Source: Cololabis saira
Lineage: Eukaryota; Chordata; Actinopteri; Beloniformes; Belonidae
Direction of reading: 5' to 3'
Assembly: GCF_033807715.1 (NCBI RefSeq)
Contig: NC_084607.1
Span: forward strand, 16,044,941-16,108,940
DNA length: 64,000 nucleotides
The notes under the pieces were generated by a model. That model was not told the origin of the DNA. It worked only from the letters and a program-made list of their open reading frames with translations, and searched no databases. Shown here piece after piece: positions 50,372 through 61,683 of the stretch. Position numbers and translations under genes: made by a program. Within the stretch, counting starts at the first letter, position 1; every line of letters starts with the position of its first letter.

Positions 50372-50395
50372 TTTATTAAAGCTGTAATATTTATT
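50372..50395 (-). terminator. psmc3ip: Two AATAAA signals on the minus strand, psmc3ip 3' end
   Basis: TTTATT at 50372-50377 and 50390-50395 reads as AATAAA on the - strand, 120-140 bases after the psmc3ip stop. Used together with the mlx signal at 50410 they would make the two transcripts overlap by several tens of bases. Confidence 0.45.
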
Positions 50396-50409
50396 CCAAA
50401 TAAGGCCAT

Positions 50410-50415
50410 AAATAA
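50410..50415 (+). terminator. mlx: AATAAA, distal mlx polyadenylation signal
   Basis: CATAAATAAAGTGTGC is followed by a GT/T-rich stretch (GTTCTCATGTG). It lies within 110 bases of the opposite-strand psmc3ip stop codon. Confidence 0.45.
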
Positions 50416-50514
50416 AGTGTGCACAGTGGCTCTGACTGTTCTCATGTGTAATCCATTTTCTCATTAATGCACTGCACAGGCTTACATTTACGAAGTAGCT
50501 GTACAACCAATGTA

Positions 50515-53500
50515 TCAGGTAGTTGGAAAAACCACCTTACAGTCCTCATCAGTCTCCACTCCAACTTCATCCTGCAAAGAGGCAAGAAAACAGGTGTTGG
50601 CAGGAACTTTACCTACTGAAATATAGATGTTATTGCTGCTTCTACCCACCAGAAACTCCTTTTTGCTCTTTGGATATCCCTCCAGGATTGCATTTATCAT
50701 GTCTGAAGCCTGCCAGAAACAAACAATTACTTAAATAAGTACAGCTTTCAACACCAACACTAATGGAAAGAGAAACATTTTCTTGCATCACACTAAGTGA
50801 GTGAATATTAAACATTAAGCAATAAACTACAATTTCAAAGCAATTTGTTTTGTTTTTTTTTTGTAAAAATGTATTACCAATCTCTTCCTCTTTTTCCACT
50901 CTTTCGCATAAACATCTCTCTCTTTATATACCTGTAAATTAAAATATGAAAAAATAAGAACTTTGTGCCAGGAGAAGAAGATCAGATTTGATAATATTAG
51001 CTAGTTTATTTCACTGATTCTCACCTTCTCCTTCTCTTCGGGTGTGACATGGTTTGTAGCAGATTTTATCTTCTCCAAACGAGCCTTGTACCCAGAACAC
51101 TCGGCTTTCAGCTGTTCGATCTCTGTCATCATTTCCTCTGTTGTAAGGGAGCTGTTCAGCTCCTTCAGCTCTGTTATCACACATAAAGTTACAAAAATAA
51201 AATAAACCCCTTCAAAGAAATCTAGCAGAACTAGGAATGGGGACATGTCTTGTGCAACGGACAGTATCAAACAGATCAGCAGTGTACTACACCTGCATCT
51301 AGCTCTCTGCAGCTCTGTGTGAGGGACTGCACCTCTGCACTGAGCTCTGAGATCTGAGCGTCCATTGCCTTCAGGTCTGCATCATTCACGTCTTCGAATT
51401 GAGCCTGTGGGATGAACAACAATGAGTAACATCTGCAGACACTTACATGACTGATTACACATGCACTTCTGGAAGAAGGCTAAGCAGAGGTTTTACTTCC
51501 TGCGTCAGCTCAGGAAGTTTAACCTGCCACAGCAGCTGCACCATCTTCTACTCTGCCATCATTCAGTCTGTTCTCTGCACGTCCATCACTGTCTGGTTCG
51601 GATCGGCCACCAAACTAGACAGGCACAGACTGCAACGGACAATTAGGTCTGCGGAGAGGATAATTGGGACTAACCTCCCATCTATCCAGGACCTGTACCG
51701 GTCCAGGACCAGGAAACGGGCAGATAGCATCTCTGCAGACCCCTCACACCCAGGACACAGTCTGGTTGAACTCCTGCCCTCTGGACGGCTCTACAGAGAA
51801 CTGTAGCCAAAACCTCCAGACTCAGAGACAGTTTCTTCCCCCAAACTGTTGCTCTGATGAACTCTCATCACTCATAGTATCAATCAACCACTGTGCAATA
51901 ATAATAACCACAATCATATGCAGTAACAATGCACCTTTTGTAGCCGTCTTAATAAGCCAGAAATGGTCATTTGTTATATTATTTATTTTATTGGGTTTCT
52001 AAAAAATAATATGTACCGTGTGTGTTTCTTTTGAGCAACATTGTATCTGTGTGTTTATGTCCTTCAGTACTTCAGTACCTGCTGTAGGGCCAGGCAGAGC
52101 CAGGCCTCCTAATTGGTGCTGGGCACATTAGTGCAGCTGATGAGCTTCAGTGGTGATAGCAGCCTTAAAATAAATAAACACAACTTAACTATCCTAAAAA
52201 CGTGGTAGAAGGCTTACACAGTACATTGTTGTTGTCGTTGTTTGTATACATTTATTTAATTTCATCATTTGTTTATAAATGTGAAGATTTCACTCAACGT
52301 GTTAAAATATATCTTATTTGTTTATGTTTGCAGTTTTTCACGTTGTATTGGAAGATAAATACCTTCAGATGTCAGTGGAGCTTTGTCTATCTACCATTTA
52401 AGAAGCTTTGGGAGCAGTTATACCTTTCAATAACCATGTCTACCTCATACTGCACCTTTCAATTTTAAATTGTATGTGTTAATAAGAGCCATTTGTCTCG
52501 TTCAGTTATTCTGCTCCTCTCCTGTAGACCTGAGGTCTGCTGCAACTGTCAGCTCCTTTAAATCAGGCCTAAAAACATTACTGTTTACTGAAGCGTACTC
52601 TTAAATTAAATACTTACCTGCTGTATTCTACTGCCCTTATTTTTAACAACTTGTGCTTTTTATTATTTGACTTTTTTTCTTATTTTATTTCATTTTATTT
52701 GTTATTTACTGTCTAATTATGTTTTGCCGCTTTTAATGTCAATGTAAAGCACTTTGAATTACCTTGTGTTGAATTGTGCTATATAAATAATCTTGCCTTG
52801 CTTGTCTATTACCGTTTATCTGGGTTCAGTGACCGAAAAGAAAAAGAAAAAAAACTAATTCCTGTCTGGCATGTTCATACTTGGCCAATAAAACTTATTC
52901 TTATTCTCCTATTCTTACATATTGTAATCTTGACATCAGCATTACAATATTCCAGATCAAAAAGACCAACCTGATCAGCAAAGTAAATCTTTTGCTTGCC
53001 ATACGCCTTCTCCTTTATTTTGCCCTCCAGAGCCAGCAGCTCCATGGCTTTGACCACCGCCTGGTAGAAAACAACCATTAGGACACATAAACTCAACACC
53101 GCGGTTGAATTGGTTTGATATTGGATATTGGATATTATGAATTCAACACCCATAAAACTTGTGATACATAGGCCTACCACTGATTTTGGTCATATTGCTT
53201 GTGATGTGTTCATGGTCATCTAGACTAGATATCACAAGAGAGTAATTATTATAAAATCATACTATGGGCTGATTTAATGAGGTTTAATGAATTCAACACC
53301 CATAAAACAATCGGTGTTATGTATCACAAGTTTTATGGGTGTTGAATTAATTAAACCTCATTAAATCAGCCCATATATATGATTTTTAAATCAGCCCATA
53401 TATATGATTTTTTTATATGATTTTTTAATAATTATTGTTTTGTGATATATAGTCTAGATGACCATGAACACATCACAAGCAATATGACCAAAATCAGTGG

Positions 53501-54297
53501 TATGTATCACAAGTTTTATGGGTGTTGAATGTCGAATATCCAATATCAAACCAATTCAACCGCGGTTAACTCAACACTCCTTTCTTTAAAGGCGCATTAT
53601 TCTCACCGTTTTGCCCAAACCATGCTGCTTTTGTAAGTTACAGAAGACATCCTGGGCGCTGTAGGGACGGTTCTTCTCGTTTAAGTAGGACAGGATGACT
53701 GACGCTCCTGGGATTCACAGCAAACATTACAATAATGTCACAAATCATTAATTCGCTTATGCTGCGTTCCATTTACCTCGGAAGTCGGAACTGGGAACTG
53801 GGAATGACGTCACAGCCGAGTTATCAGCGTTCCAGTTACAAAGTAGGAAAACAAGATTGTAGTTCGCATATACCACATGAAAAATGTAAATTACACTATA
53901 GCAGCATATATATGCCGAACAATACTTGTATACGACTGATTTAGTGTGACCAAAACTAGAATGAAGTGCTACGAATTTTTACAGAGCTCTCTTCTACTGT
54001 TTACAACCGGGGCAGCCATCTTGGAATGTGAACTCGGGGGTGGTGAAGACTCTCCCACTTTCCCAGTAGGAAATCCCACTTCGAGGGGCGTTCCAGTTGA
54101 AAATTCCGACTGGGAACTGAGAAATCCCCACTTCCGAGGACAAATGGAACGCGGCAGTCCATTTACCCGAAAATATAAACGTTATCGACAACTGACACTC
54201 GACATAAAGGACACATAAAACAGTTGTGTTTCTCTAGTCTGAAACAGAGTTTAGTTATAATACAGACTTTAATCTTACCATTATCTTTTTTGCTCAT
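50515..54297 (-). CDS. psmc3ip: PSMC3-interacting protein (HOP2 homologue)
   Basis: HOP2 pairs with MND1 to stimulate RAD51/DMC1 strand exchange in meiotic recombination and also acts as a nuclear-receptor coactivator. Exons in gene order: 54297-54279, 53707-53607, 53060-52971, 51404-51293, 51170-51025, 50931-50878, 50709-50650, 50571-50515 (639 nt, 212 aa; human is 217). The start MSKKDN|GASVILSYLNEKNRPYSAQDV leads into the winged-helix DNA-binding domain (to about aa 70, with HGLGKTAVVKAMELLALEGKIKEK). A leucine-zipper/coiled-coil region follows (ELSAEVQSLTQSCRELDAELKELNSS), then a basic segment KEWKKRKRL and the conserved AILEGYPKSKKEF near the C-terminus. Introns 3 (51405-52970) and 2 (53061-53606) are swollen by transposons. 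Confidence 0.96.
51461..51806 (+). pseudogene. Frameshifted reverse-transcriptase C-terminal fragment
   Basis: One frame gives KKAKQRFYFLRQLRKFNLPQ; after a frame change near 51540 a second gives FYSAIIQSVLCTSITVWFG, LQRTIRSAERIIG and SADPSHPGHSLVELLPSGR, up to a stop at 51804-51806. These are characteristic of fish LINE ORF2 C-termini. The catalytic part is absent. Confidence 0.8.
52499..52801 (+). mobile_element. L2-like LINE 3' fragment nested in another LINE
   Basis: Contains the L2-type ORF end (CTGCAACTGTCAGCTCCTTT, AAACATTACTGTTTACTGAA), the tail GTAAAGCACTTTGAATTACC and a short CTTGC-type terminal repeat. TTGTCT flanks it at 52493-52498 and 52802-52807. Confidence 0.75.
53100..53567. 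mobile_element. Fold-back (palindromic) element with 10-bp flanking repeat
   Basis: Two inverted arms of about 215-250 bp meet near 53312. Starting outside, both read CGCGGTTGAATTGGTTTGAT inward, then share TTTTGGTCATATTGCTTGTG and GGTCATCTAGACTA. AACTCAACAC flanks the element at 53090-53099 and 53568-53577. Long inverted repeats with a 9-11 bp duplication fit Mutator-like elements. It lies in psmc3ip intron 2 (53061-53606), 40 bases from both neighbouring exons. Confidence 0.8.
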
Positions 54298-56325
54298 TTT
54301 TCCAAACGAGTCCGTTTTCTTTCTTTAGCTTCCTCGATTAAGTTTCGCGCGAAGTGTTGCGTCATGGAAAAGATGTATTGTACATGAAGATGCATCACTT
54401 CAGCAGAAATCCCTCCTCTGCCCGCGAACACATGTTCTTCTCACTCGGTTTTAAAATTAGGGTCTTTTTCGTTTTACAACCACGTTTTGAACAATATTTA
54501 TTTGTCTCAGATAATTAGAATTGGAAATAATTCTCAGCTCTAAGTGGCTCTATTCTATGGAAGACCAAAACTGACATAATTAAAGATAAAAGCAAATGTG
54601 TATATTTTTTGTTTTTCCTTTTACATAAATGCATCGTCGTAAAAAAAAAGATATTTTGTTTTTTCCTTACACTGATACAAATATTGTGCTTGATCTACTT
54701 AAAAAAATAAGTCAACTTTTTGCATGAGATTATTATGTAGATCAAGAAAGACTAGTCTTTGTATAAACTACTTAATTTTTTGTATGTAAATAATACATTT
54801 TGCAAGTACAGTCAACTTAATTGTGTTAAGTTTAAAAAATTAAGTTGGCTTTACTTGCAAATGAATTTTGTACATACTAAAAATTAAGTAGTTTAAACAA
54901 AGACTAGTATTTCTTGATCTACATAAAAATCTCATGCAAAAAAGTCGCCTTAATTGTTTTAAAGTAGATCAAGCAAGATATTTTTTACGGTTGTGTTCTA
55001 CTTAAACAAATAAAGCATGTTTCATCTAAACGTTGGTCAATCTGCCCAATAGATTAAAATTGTTAAAGGAAAAGTAAATACAACAAGATCATTGCTTGTT
55101 GCTTGTGTGTAAATGAAAAGATTGCCTGGGAATACAGAAATACTGCTTGCTAAGGAAAACATGTGCAATGTATTGTTTTTTGAACAAATGCAGATTAAGT
55201 TATAAACTAGATTTATTCATGTAAAGCAACAAACTTCATTTTTAATTGTTAATATCATGGATTTAAATATGTTATATTTACATGCGCTTAGATTTTTTTT
55301 TTTTTTTTTCAGTGTACCCTTGTACATGCATTTGTTGTTTTTACATTTTCTTGTCTCTTCTTTTTACTTTACCTTGTGCATTTCTGCATTAGGTAAAGTA
55401 AAAATCTTCTTGGTCCAGCTCCTCTACTATTGGTCAATAAACAGGAAGAAGCAGGACAGGGCCAAAATTAATACTATTGTGCAACCTGCGTCCTAATTGG
55501 GCAGAATAGCTTGTTGATATGTTCTATTATGGAAATACTTTCAACTTTTATTTTATTTATTGAAATGTTTATATTTCTAGAAGCAGATATTTAATAGGTT
55601 TCTTATAGTAGTGTGCAGTGTTTTAAAGGTTCTGTGTGAATAAAAACACAGGAACACAACAAAACAAAAATATTATTCTAAAGTTGCATTTCCACCTGGA
55701 AAATGTGAATCAGCATGTTAAAATAATTGACAAGACCTAACATTATGTTTAAGCATTGACAACTTGCATCTAAGTAGGAGAGTTTAAGAGCCCTAGATAG
55801 AGAACAAATAGTATTAATTCACCTTTATTGCATAAATGACACATAAATCCATCCATGTTGCATGTTGGTCCCAGCACTTTTTATTTCAGACTAAACTCAA
55901 AATATGTACATACAATCTATGTATTACTGTTAGTCGATTTCATTTACTGTTCAATAAAAAAATAATCAATAAACAGGCTTGTAGAGGCTGTTGGCAAGTT
56001 CTTATGGATAGTAAACGCGAATACACGCCCCCTACAGGCGACTGGCTGTCACTGCGCCCCTTGAGAGGAGGGTGCTTTTCTCGGCACAACACCGGTCAAC
56101 GGTTTGTGGCCAATCTGTACGATTTTTGGGTTTGAATAGATAGTGTTGCACCAAAACATAAAATATGCGATAAAATCCACCACAGCTTTATGCATCTGTT
56201 TGAAACAGAAGAGAATGCAACTGTATAACTAAGTCATGATTTATGTTGTAGCTATTCATCAGTATCACACTTCCTACACGGTGATGTCTCTTAAATACCA
56301 AATGAAACAATAGACGAGACAAACA
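54298..56325. other. Intergenic region between psmc3ip and the retreg3 3' end
   Basis: psmc3ip is read leftwards from 54297 and retreg3 ends near 56325, so this 2.0 kb holds the psmc3ip promoter and spacer. It contains an inverted-repeat element at 54688-54978, a T-run at 55293-55309 and no exon I can support. TATA or CCAAT elements are not evident near the psmc3ip start. Confidence 0.6.
54688..54978. mobile_element. Inverted-repeat element between psmc3ip and retreg3
   Basis: GCTTGATCTACTTAAAA on the left and TTTTAAAGTAGATCAAGC on the right are inverted, and the match continues inward through AGACTAGTCTTTGTATAAAC versus GTTTAAACAAAGACTAGT. Arms are about 135 bp with a short centre near 54830. 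No coding capacity and no certain target duplication. Confidence 0.7.
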
Positions 56326-57995
56326 TAATTGCAAACATTTTATTTAACACGATTTGCACTTCAAAACATATCAAAACCAGATACAGAGATGAAAATACTA
56401 TACTATGCACATTAAATTATCAAAGACTACAGATCACTTATACTGACGAACTGACTCTTCCTGGAGCAGTTTAGGAGAACATTCAAACCAAATGCAACAA
56501 ACCAAAACTACATTTCCTTAAAATTTCAGCGATTTTCCAGTCAGTGCACAATTCTTCTACTTCGATTCCATGAATTTGGATCCAGCAGTTATCTTTCAGC
56601 TCTGATTCTCTCTTTATAATAACACAATTAAACAGAGAAACGCGTTATTCCTCTTTATAAAAGAAATCTGCCTTTTGCACGGTTATATTTGCATTTTCAT
56701 GAAATTTCAACTGTGGTTCACTTAAATTTAAAGTGCCATCTTTACTCTAAGATTCCAACATAGTGACATGGTTTGACCATGTAAATGAAATCTGGCTGAC
56801 CAGCAGAAAACCCACTTTAAAGCTCTAAATATTAGACACTTAAACACTTAAAATAGAAAAGAAAAAAGATATTTTTTGTATGCAATTTTGATGTAAACAG
56901 GGTTTCTCCATTACAATATGAGAGCAAATCAACAGGAGAATATTTAATTTCTATTCTAAAAGGTAGTTCAGCATATGACTGTTAAAATCTGTTAAGATTT
57001 GTTTTTGAAAAAGAATGCACTCAAAGCAGAGGGGCTGTTGAAGACATCAAACATGGACACTAAAGGGCAGAAAAATTAAAAATAAACTAAACGTCTTGAC
57101 ACAGAAAAAAGAAGCTTCTCTTTTCATAGGAAGAAAGTTCGTAAATAAAATGACCAAACATGAAATAAGAGCCCTCTTGCCTGATGATAATGTAAATGTG
57201 ACAAACATAAAAGGTTCACCTCAATGTTTAGAGATGTTTTCATGTATTGGCCAGCACGAAAAGGAAAATAACAGGAAAACTGAAACTTTATCCAGCATTT
57301 ACTCATTTTTATCTTAGGTTAGAACCAAAATCCAAATGCACATCTATTGACAAGTCTTGAAATAACTAAAGTGAAAGAACAAACCAATCCTCCTCCAATC
57401 TGTTAGACCAACATGTCAGCGACAGAGGCACACTATCATGTATTGCTGTTTCTAGAGGGTGTTATTACTTGCTCATGAAGGATTTACGACTACTGCAGGT
57501 CGATATCAAATGCTGCTTCACAATGTCAACCTGGCTCAGCTCAAGCAACAGGAATGTGGTATTTGGTCCTAAATAACCCTGTTTGTTTAGATTGCTATGT
57601 AAAAATAATAAAAATGTACAGGGCAAATACTTTTACTTAAAAAAAAAAAAAAAAAAAATCATCAACAAGTAATTATTTAAGTTATGGGTATTTAAAGTGT
57701 TTAAAAATGCTGGTTTACTTGATGTAAGACTTTCATTTTAGATGCATTTCCTATTGCTCAGCCTACAAAGTAAAACTTTTCTGGAAAATTAAAGTTAAAG
57801 AGCTCGGAAAAAAAATAAAAGTTTTAAAAGGGAGGAGTAAAAAGATAAAGAGAAATACTTCACAGTGACAAACTGATGCCTATCAGAAGCAGGGCTGCTG
57901 GAACCTAAAACCATCTCTCCTCTCACAGCTCATCCGTACATACTCTGGCCATCAAGCTGTACACGTGCAGACGCACACTCTCAGCAGCTCAAACT
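56326..57995 (-). other. retreg3: retreg3 3' UTR
   Basis: This stretch runs from the stop at 57996 to the minus-strand AATAAA at 56344-56339, about 1.65 kb. It is AT-rich and without open frames of note. A T-run on the transcript strand (A18 at 57641-57658 on +) and several ATTTA motifs are visible. Confidence 0.6.
56339..56344 (-). terminator. retreg3: AATAAA polyadenylation signal of retreg3
   Basis: CATTTTATTTAAC on + reads GTTAAATAAAATG on -, placed 1.65 kb after the stop codon, with a T-rich stretch (TTGTCTCGTCTATTGTTTC) downstream. Confidence 0.55.
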
Positions 57996-60900
57996 TCACT
58001 GGGGTTTACCAAGAAGGCTCGATAGGAAGTTGGACCCCTGGCTCTCACCCTGCCTAGAAGCCGCTCCTCCTTCTCCGATGGGATCCATCTGGTTCAGTTC
58101 AGACTGATCGAGCATTTCAAAGTCCTCTCCATCCAAGTCTGTGTCCAGTTCAGAGCTGGACTGCTTGCGGTAGGTTCGGTGGGCTCCGGTCTTGGGAGGG
58201 CCTTGTCTACGCTGGGTGGCAGCGGGTCGAGGCTGCAGCGCGCCGGCCAATGCCACCTGGATCATGTTGCTGGCAATTACTCCAGCTAGCTCGCCGCTGA
58301 GAGCTGAGGAAGGAAGAATACCACCAAGAGAGAGTTCAGCATCCAAATCTTCCTGGTCTGAGTCCAGATGAGCATCCACATCTAGCACCGAAGCCCTCTG
58401 GCTAGCTAGCCCAGATATAGCCAGACTTGGCAGCCCGATGCTGGTGTCGTCATCGTCATCCATCAGAGTGGCATCAGGGTTTATGGAGGGGAAGTCTGGA
58501 AGATCTTGGGCAAACGATTCCTCAGCATCACTGTGTTTGTCAAGATCTAAATTACAGATGGACAAAAAGGTCAGAAGTTAGAGTAAATCAAGAGATAAAG
58601 GGGAAAAAAAGTCTGGAAATGACAACTGACCTTCAGAGCCCTCCGTCAGTGGAGTCTGCCCACGAGATAAGTTGAACGTGCCATTATCAGTGTAGGACAC
58701 CTCAGCATCAGAGTGCTCAGAGTCAGTCAGTGCAAGTTCTTTTGCAACAACAGCATCATCAAACTAAAAGGAGACAGGACAATGATATGGCTGATTATTT
58801 TTAAGCTGTGTGCTTTGCTTTTTAAAAAAAGATTTCAGTGATCTTTATCTGCGTCACTCTGCCACACAGATAAAAGAAATGTCTGTTATTCTCGCTCTTC
58901 ATTTGCTCTTGAACATCTGACATCTGGTTTTTTTTATAGACTATAAAGTAAAATTATAAAGACTAACCCTCTAAAGTTCCTAACCTCAAAAGGAAGAGGC
59001 TCTTGCATTGCTGAATATAACACTTAAGTGTACTGCAACGTAAATGTCGTATCTGGATGCTCTCTCGCCAACAATGTGCTTTAAATAGGTTCATGTTCTA
59101 CCAAATAAACAAAGTGATACGATTGTTATCAACAAAGTGCTCATCATGGCTTGAGCAAACCTCTCTACTCTTACATAAACAATGTTAGTTTTTCCTAAAA
59201 TATTGAGAAACTTTGGAAGTTTATCAGACTTACAGTTGGACAGAAGGCGGCCAACTCCTCCTCACTGTCGCTGGCTTCACCTGAGCCTGCACCACGTAGG
59301 GGCCTTCTCAGGACTAAAGAGGGCAAAGACACGGATAAATGATTGCTCTGAACTCATTATTTGTGAGATTATTTCAGGCTGCACAACACATTTAATATTA
59401 CTTCTTATTCAATAATAATAAAGATGGAATTAAACAGAATTTTAAGTAATTTTGACGTTTAAAGTACACGGGATGAGTAGTTTATAGCAACCAATACACT
59501 TAAGTATTGAAATACAGTTATCTATTTATTTTTTTTAAATAGCTCTGTTTGGGCTCAATTTTCAATGAAATCTGAAAATATTAGTTGGTTAATCGGGTAG
59601 CCTATAGAGATACATTCTTTCTCATGATGTCACCTTGGATTATTTATCTGGTTTTTAAACAAATTCTCTACTCAACCTCTTGGAAGTCATTTTTGACATT
59701 GTAAAGACAGATCAAGACATGATGAAAAGTAATAATATTATAAAAAGAAAACCTATTTAAGAAGTTGGGGTCCACTAACATCACTTACTAAACTGATAAA
59801 AGCAAAAACAAACTGGGAAAATATGTCATTTCTATCAATAACAATTGAACACGTGATGTACTTCCACTAGAGGGCGCCAAAAGCACTAACAATTAAAACA
59901 ATCTGCCACAATTAACTGACATTTCCTACAAGGTTGATGAAAGAGCAGATTTGGTACAATAAAAAAATTAATGAATACATAAACATCTTATAAATAACAC
60001 ATAACGAAATTCAAGAAGTAAAATTCAAAGTGAAACTTACACTGGTTATCAATGGGCTTTGCCATCATGTGTCCATGAGCGCTGAAATCCAGCCACTGCA
60101 GGACTGGCTCCAGCCTCACAAACACGTGCTGAAGCAACCTGTGATAGGCTGCCAGAGGAGCCAGGAGAGTAGCCAGCACTAGAGCGGGAAGGTAGAGGAC
60201 ACCAGTAATTAGAATGAGGGAAATGCTGTTTCAGGGATGTGGTTTAAAAAAGAAAAAAAAAAAAAAAAAGAAAAAAAGGAGAGAGTTCTGTTCCTTTGTG
60301 TTATATTTAAATTCCTAACAGATTTATTCTACTTACTGTAGATACACACCCATATGCCTACTGTGTTTAACAAAAACATGCAACAGAGGGAGCAGGAGCA
60401 AGCGCTGCTGTGGATAGGCCATTATCTGTTGACGATGTACTGGGAGGAAGTTAGAAGATTAACCCCGCTCTCCGTCTAACCTCCTTAGCCTTCTACCTGG
60501 CTCTCTGCCTTCCCTTACTCCCATCTTGTGTGACTCATCCCTGCTTTAATCACCTCTCAGACTTTCGTCCCAGTACAGGGGCCCCACGGCTCAGATTTCA
60601 CCGTCTATGCATTTTTAATTAGACTAGTCAGGGTTCGTTTCTCTGCCAACGTGGTCATATGAAACGGTGTGGACATGTAGTGAGGACTGGTTGAACTGCT
60701 CAGACTCACAAGCAGAGTAGGAGAGCACCAATCCAGGGATGTAACATCCAATCACAGCCAAACAACCGAACACTCCACAGATCAGGACGCAAAACTGTCA
60801 AAAAAAAAGACAGGCAGGGGAAACAAGTCAGCATCTAAAATAAATGGTATCCATGGTGCATTTCTACCAGGCTGGCTAATGAATATTCTGAGTCATGATA

Positions 60901-61683
60901 GAATAAGAACATCAAATACAGACTTATTCTATAGTTATGTTACGTTTTGTGAGTATTATATCTTTATTTCTGTGTGTGGTCCTCACATTTCCCGGGTTCT
61001 GTCGCTTGTACTGGACCATCCTGGATGCAAGGACGGATCCGCTGACCCAGGCCTCAGCAAGGTGGTGGCACAGTTCAGGAACGCTGACGATACCGGGCTG
61101 CACCAGACCCCAGCTGGACAAACAGACAATATTTTCAAGTATTATAAAATAAATACTGTCAGAATTCTGGCTCATTACAGTCAAGGAAAACACTAAATTG
61201 AGAATTACAAACAACAAACCTTTCATTTTCTACTTCATCCAGCTTTCTGACTGTGAAGAGAGAAGATAGTGAAGATTTATGTGATTAAAAAAAAAAAATT
61301 AGTGTGCAGTTTGTAGAAACTTGCATAGGATGATCTCCACAAATTATCTGGACTCCACTCTTTCGTGTACTGGCTGATCAGGACTTAATACACCCAGTGT
61401 GGAAAATAGGTTGAAAAACCACTGCGAAGGATCAACTCTTCCACACATGACACAGGCCACTTTCAAAGTCAGCAGTGCTGGACTGCTGAGTGATGCCATA
61501 ACTGCTCTGTCGATATTGTTATCATCATTTGTTACAGCCAAGGAAAATGTTTTAAATATAAAAGAGATCGTCTCACCTCTAATTTCTGGCCATATCTTTT
61601 TTCTCCAGGTATCGACAATAACAAACAGAACAAGGCCAGAAGCCAGCAGGAACAGCAGGCGTAGTGACGTCAGAGCGAAGAAC
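57996..61683 (-). CDS. retreg3: Reticulophagy regulator 3 (FAM134C), 5' exon outside the window
   Basis: ER-membrane receptor that bends ER tubules and sheets and recruits LC3/GABARAP for ER-phagy. Exons in gene order: 61683-61577, 61250-61220, 61113-60987, 60794-60710, 60178-60041, 59313-59234, 58763-58631, 58546-57996; all phases agree (416 aa visible plus one base). The visible protein starts in the first reticulon-homology hairpin ([19 protein letters not shown]), continues with [29 protein letters not shown], then a second hydrophobic hairpin ([25 protein letters not shown]). After that it is acidic and disordered: [46 protein letters not shown]. The LIR core EDFEMLDQ (58104-58127) is intact. 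Exon 1 was not found up to 64000, so intron 1 exceeds 2.3 kb. Confidence 0.95.

Larger units (their letters stand above)
47826..50430 (+). other. mlx: Probable mlx 3' UTR
   Basis: No exon was seen on either strand until the psmc3ip stop at 50515. The sequence is AT-rich with T-runs (48101-48122, 48892-48907). AATAAA occurs at 49694-49699 (in TGTAATAAAGCC) and at 50410-50415, so short and long 3' UTRs of about 1.9 and 2.6 kb are both plausible. Confidence 0.5.
51460..52915 (+). mobile_element. Decayed non-LTR retrotransposon remnant in a psmc3ip intron
   Basis: It starts with the C-terminal part of a reverse-transcriptase ORF and ends at GGCCAATAAAACTTATTC, matching the 3' end seen at 44388-44571. 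Its 3' part is split by a younger L2-like insertion. It is antisense to psmc3ip. The clade (CR1/L2/Rex1 type) is judged from remembered motifs. Confidence 0.65.
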
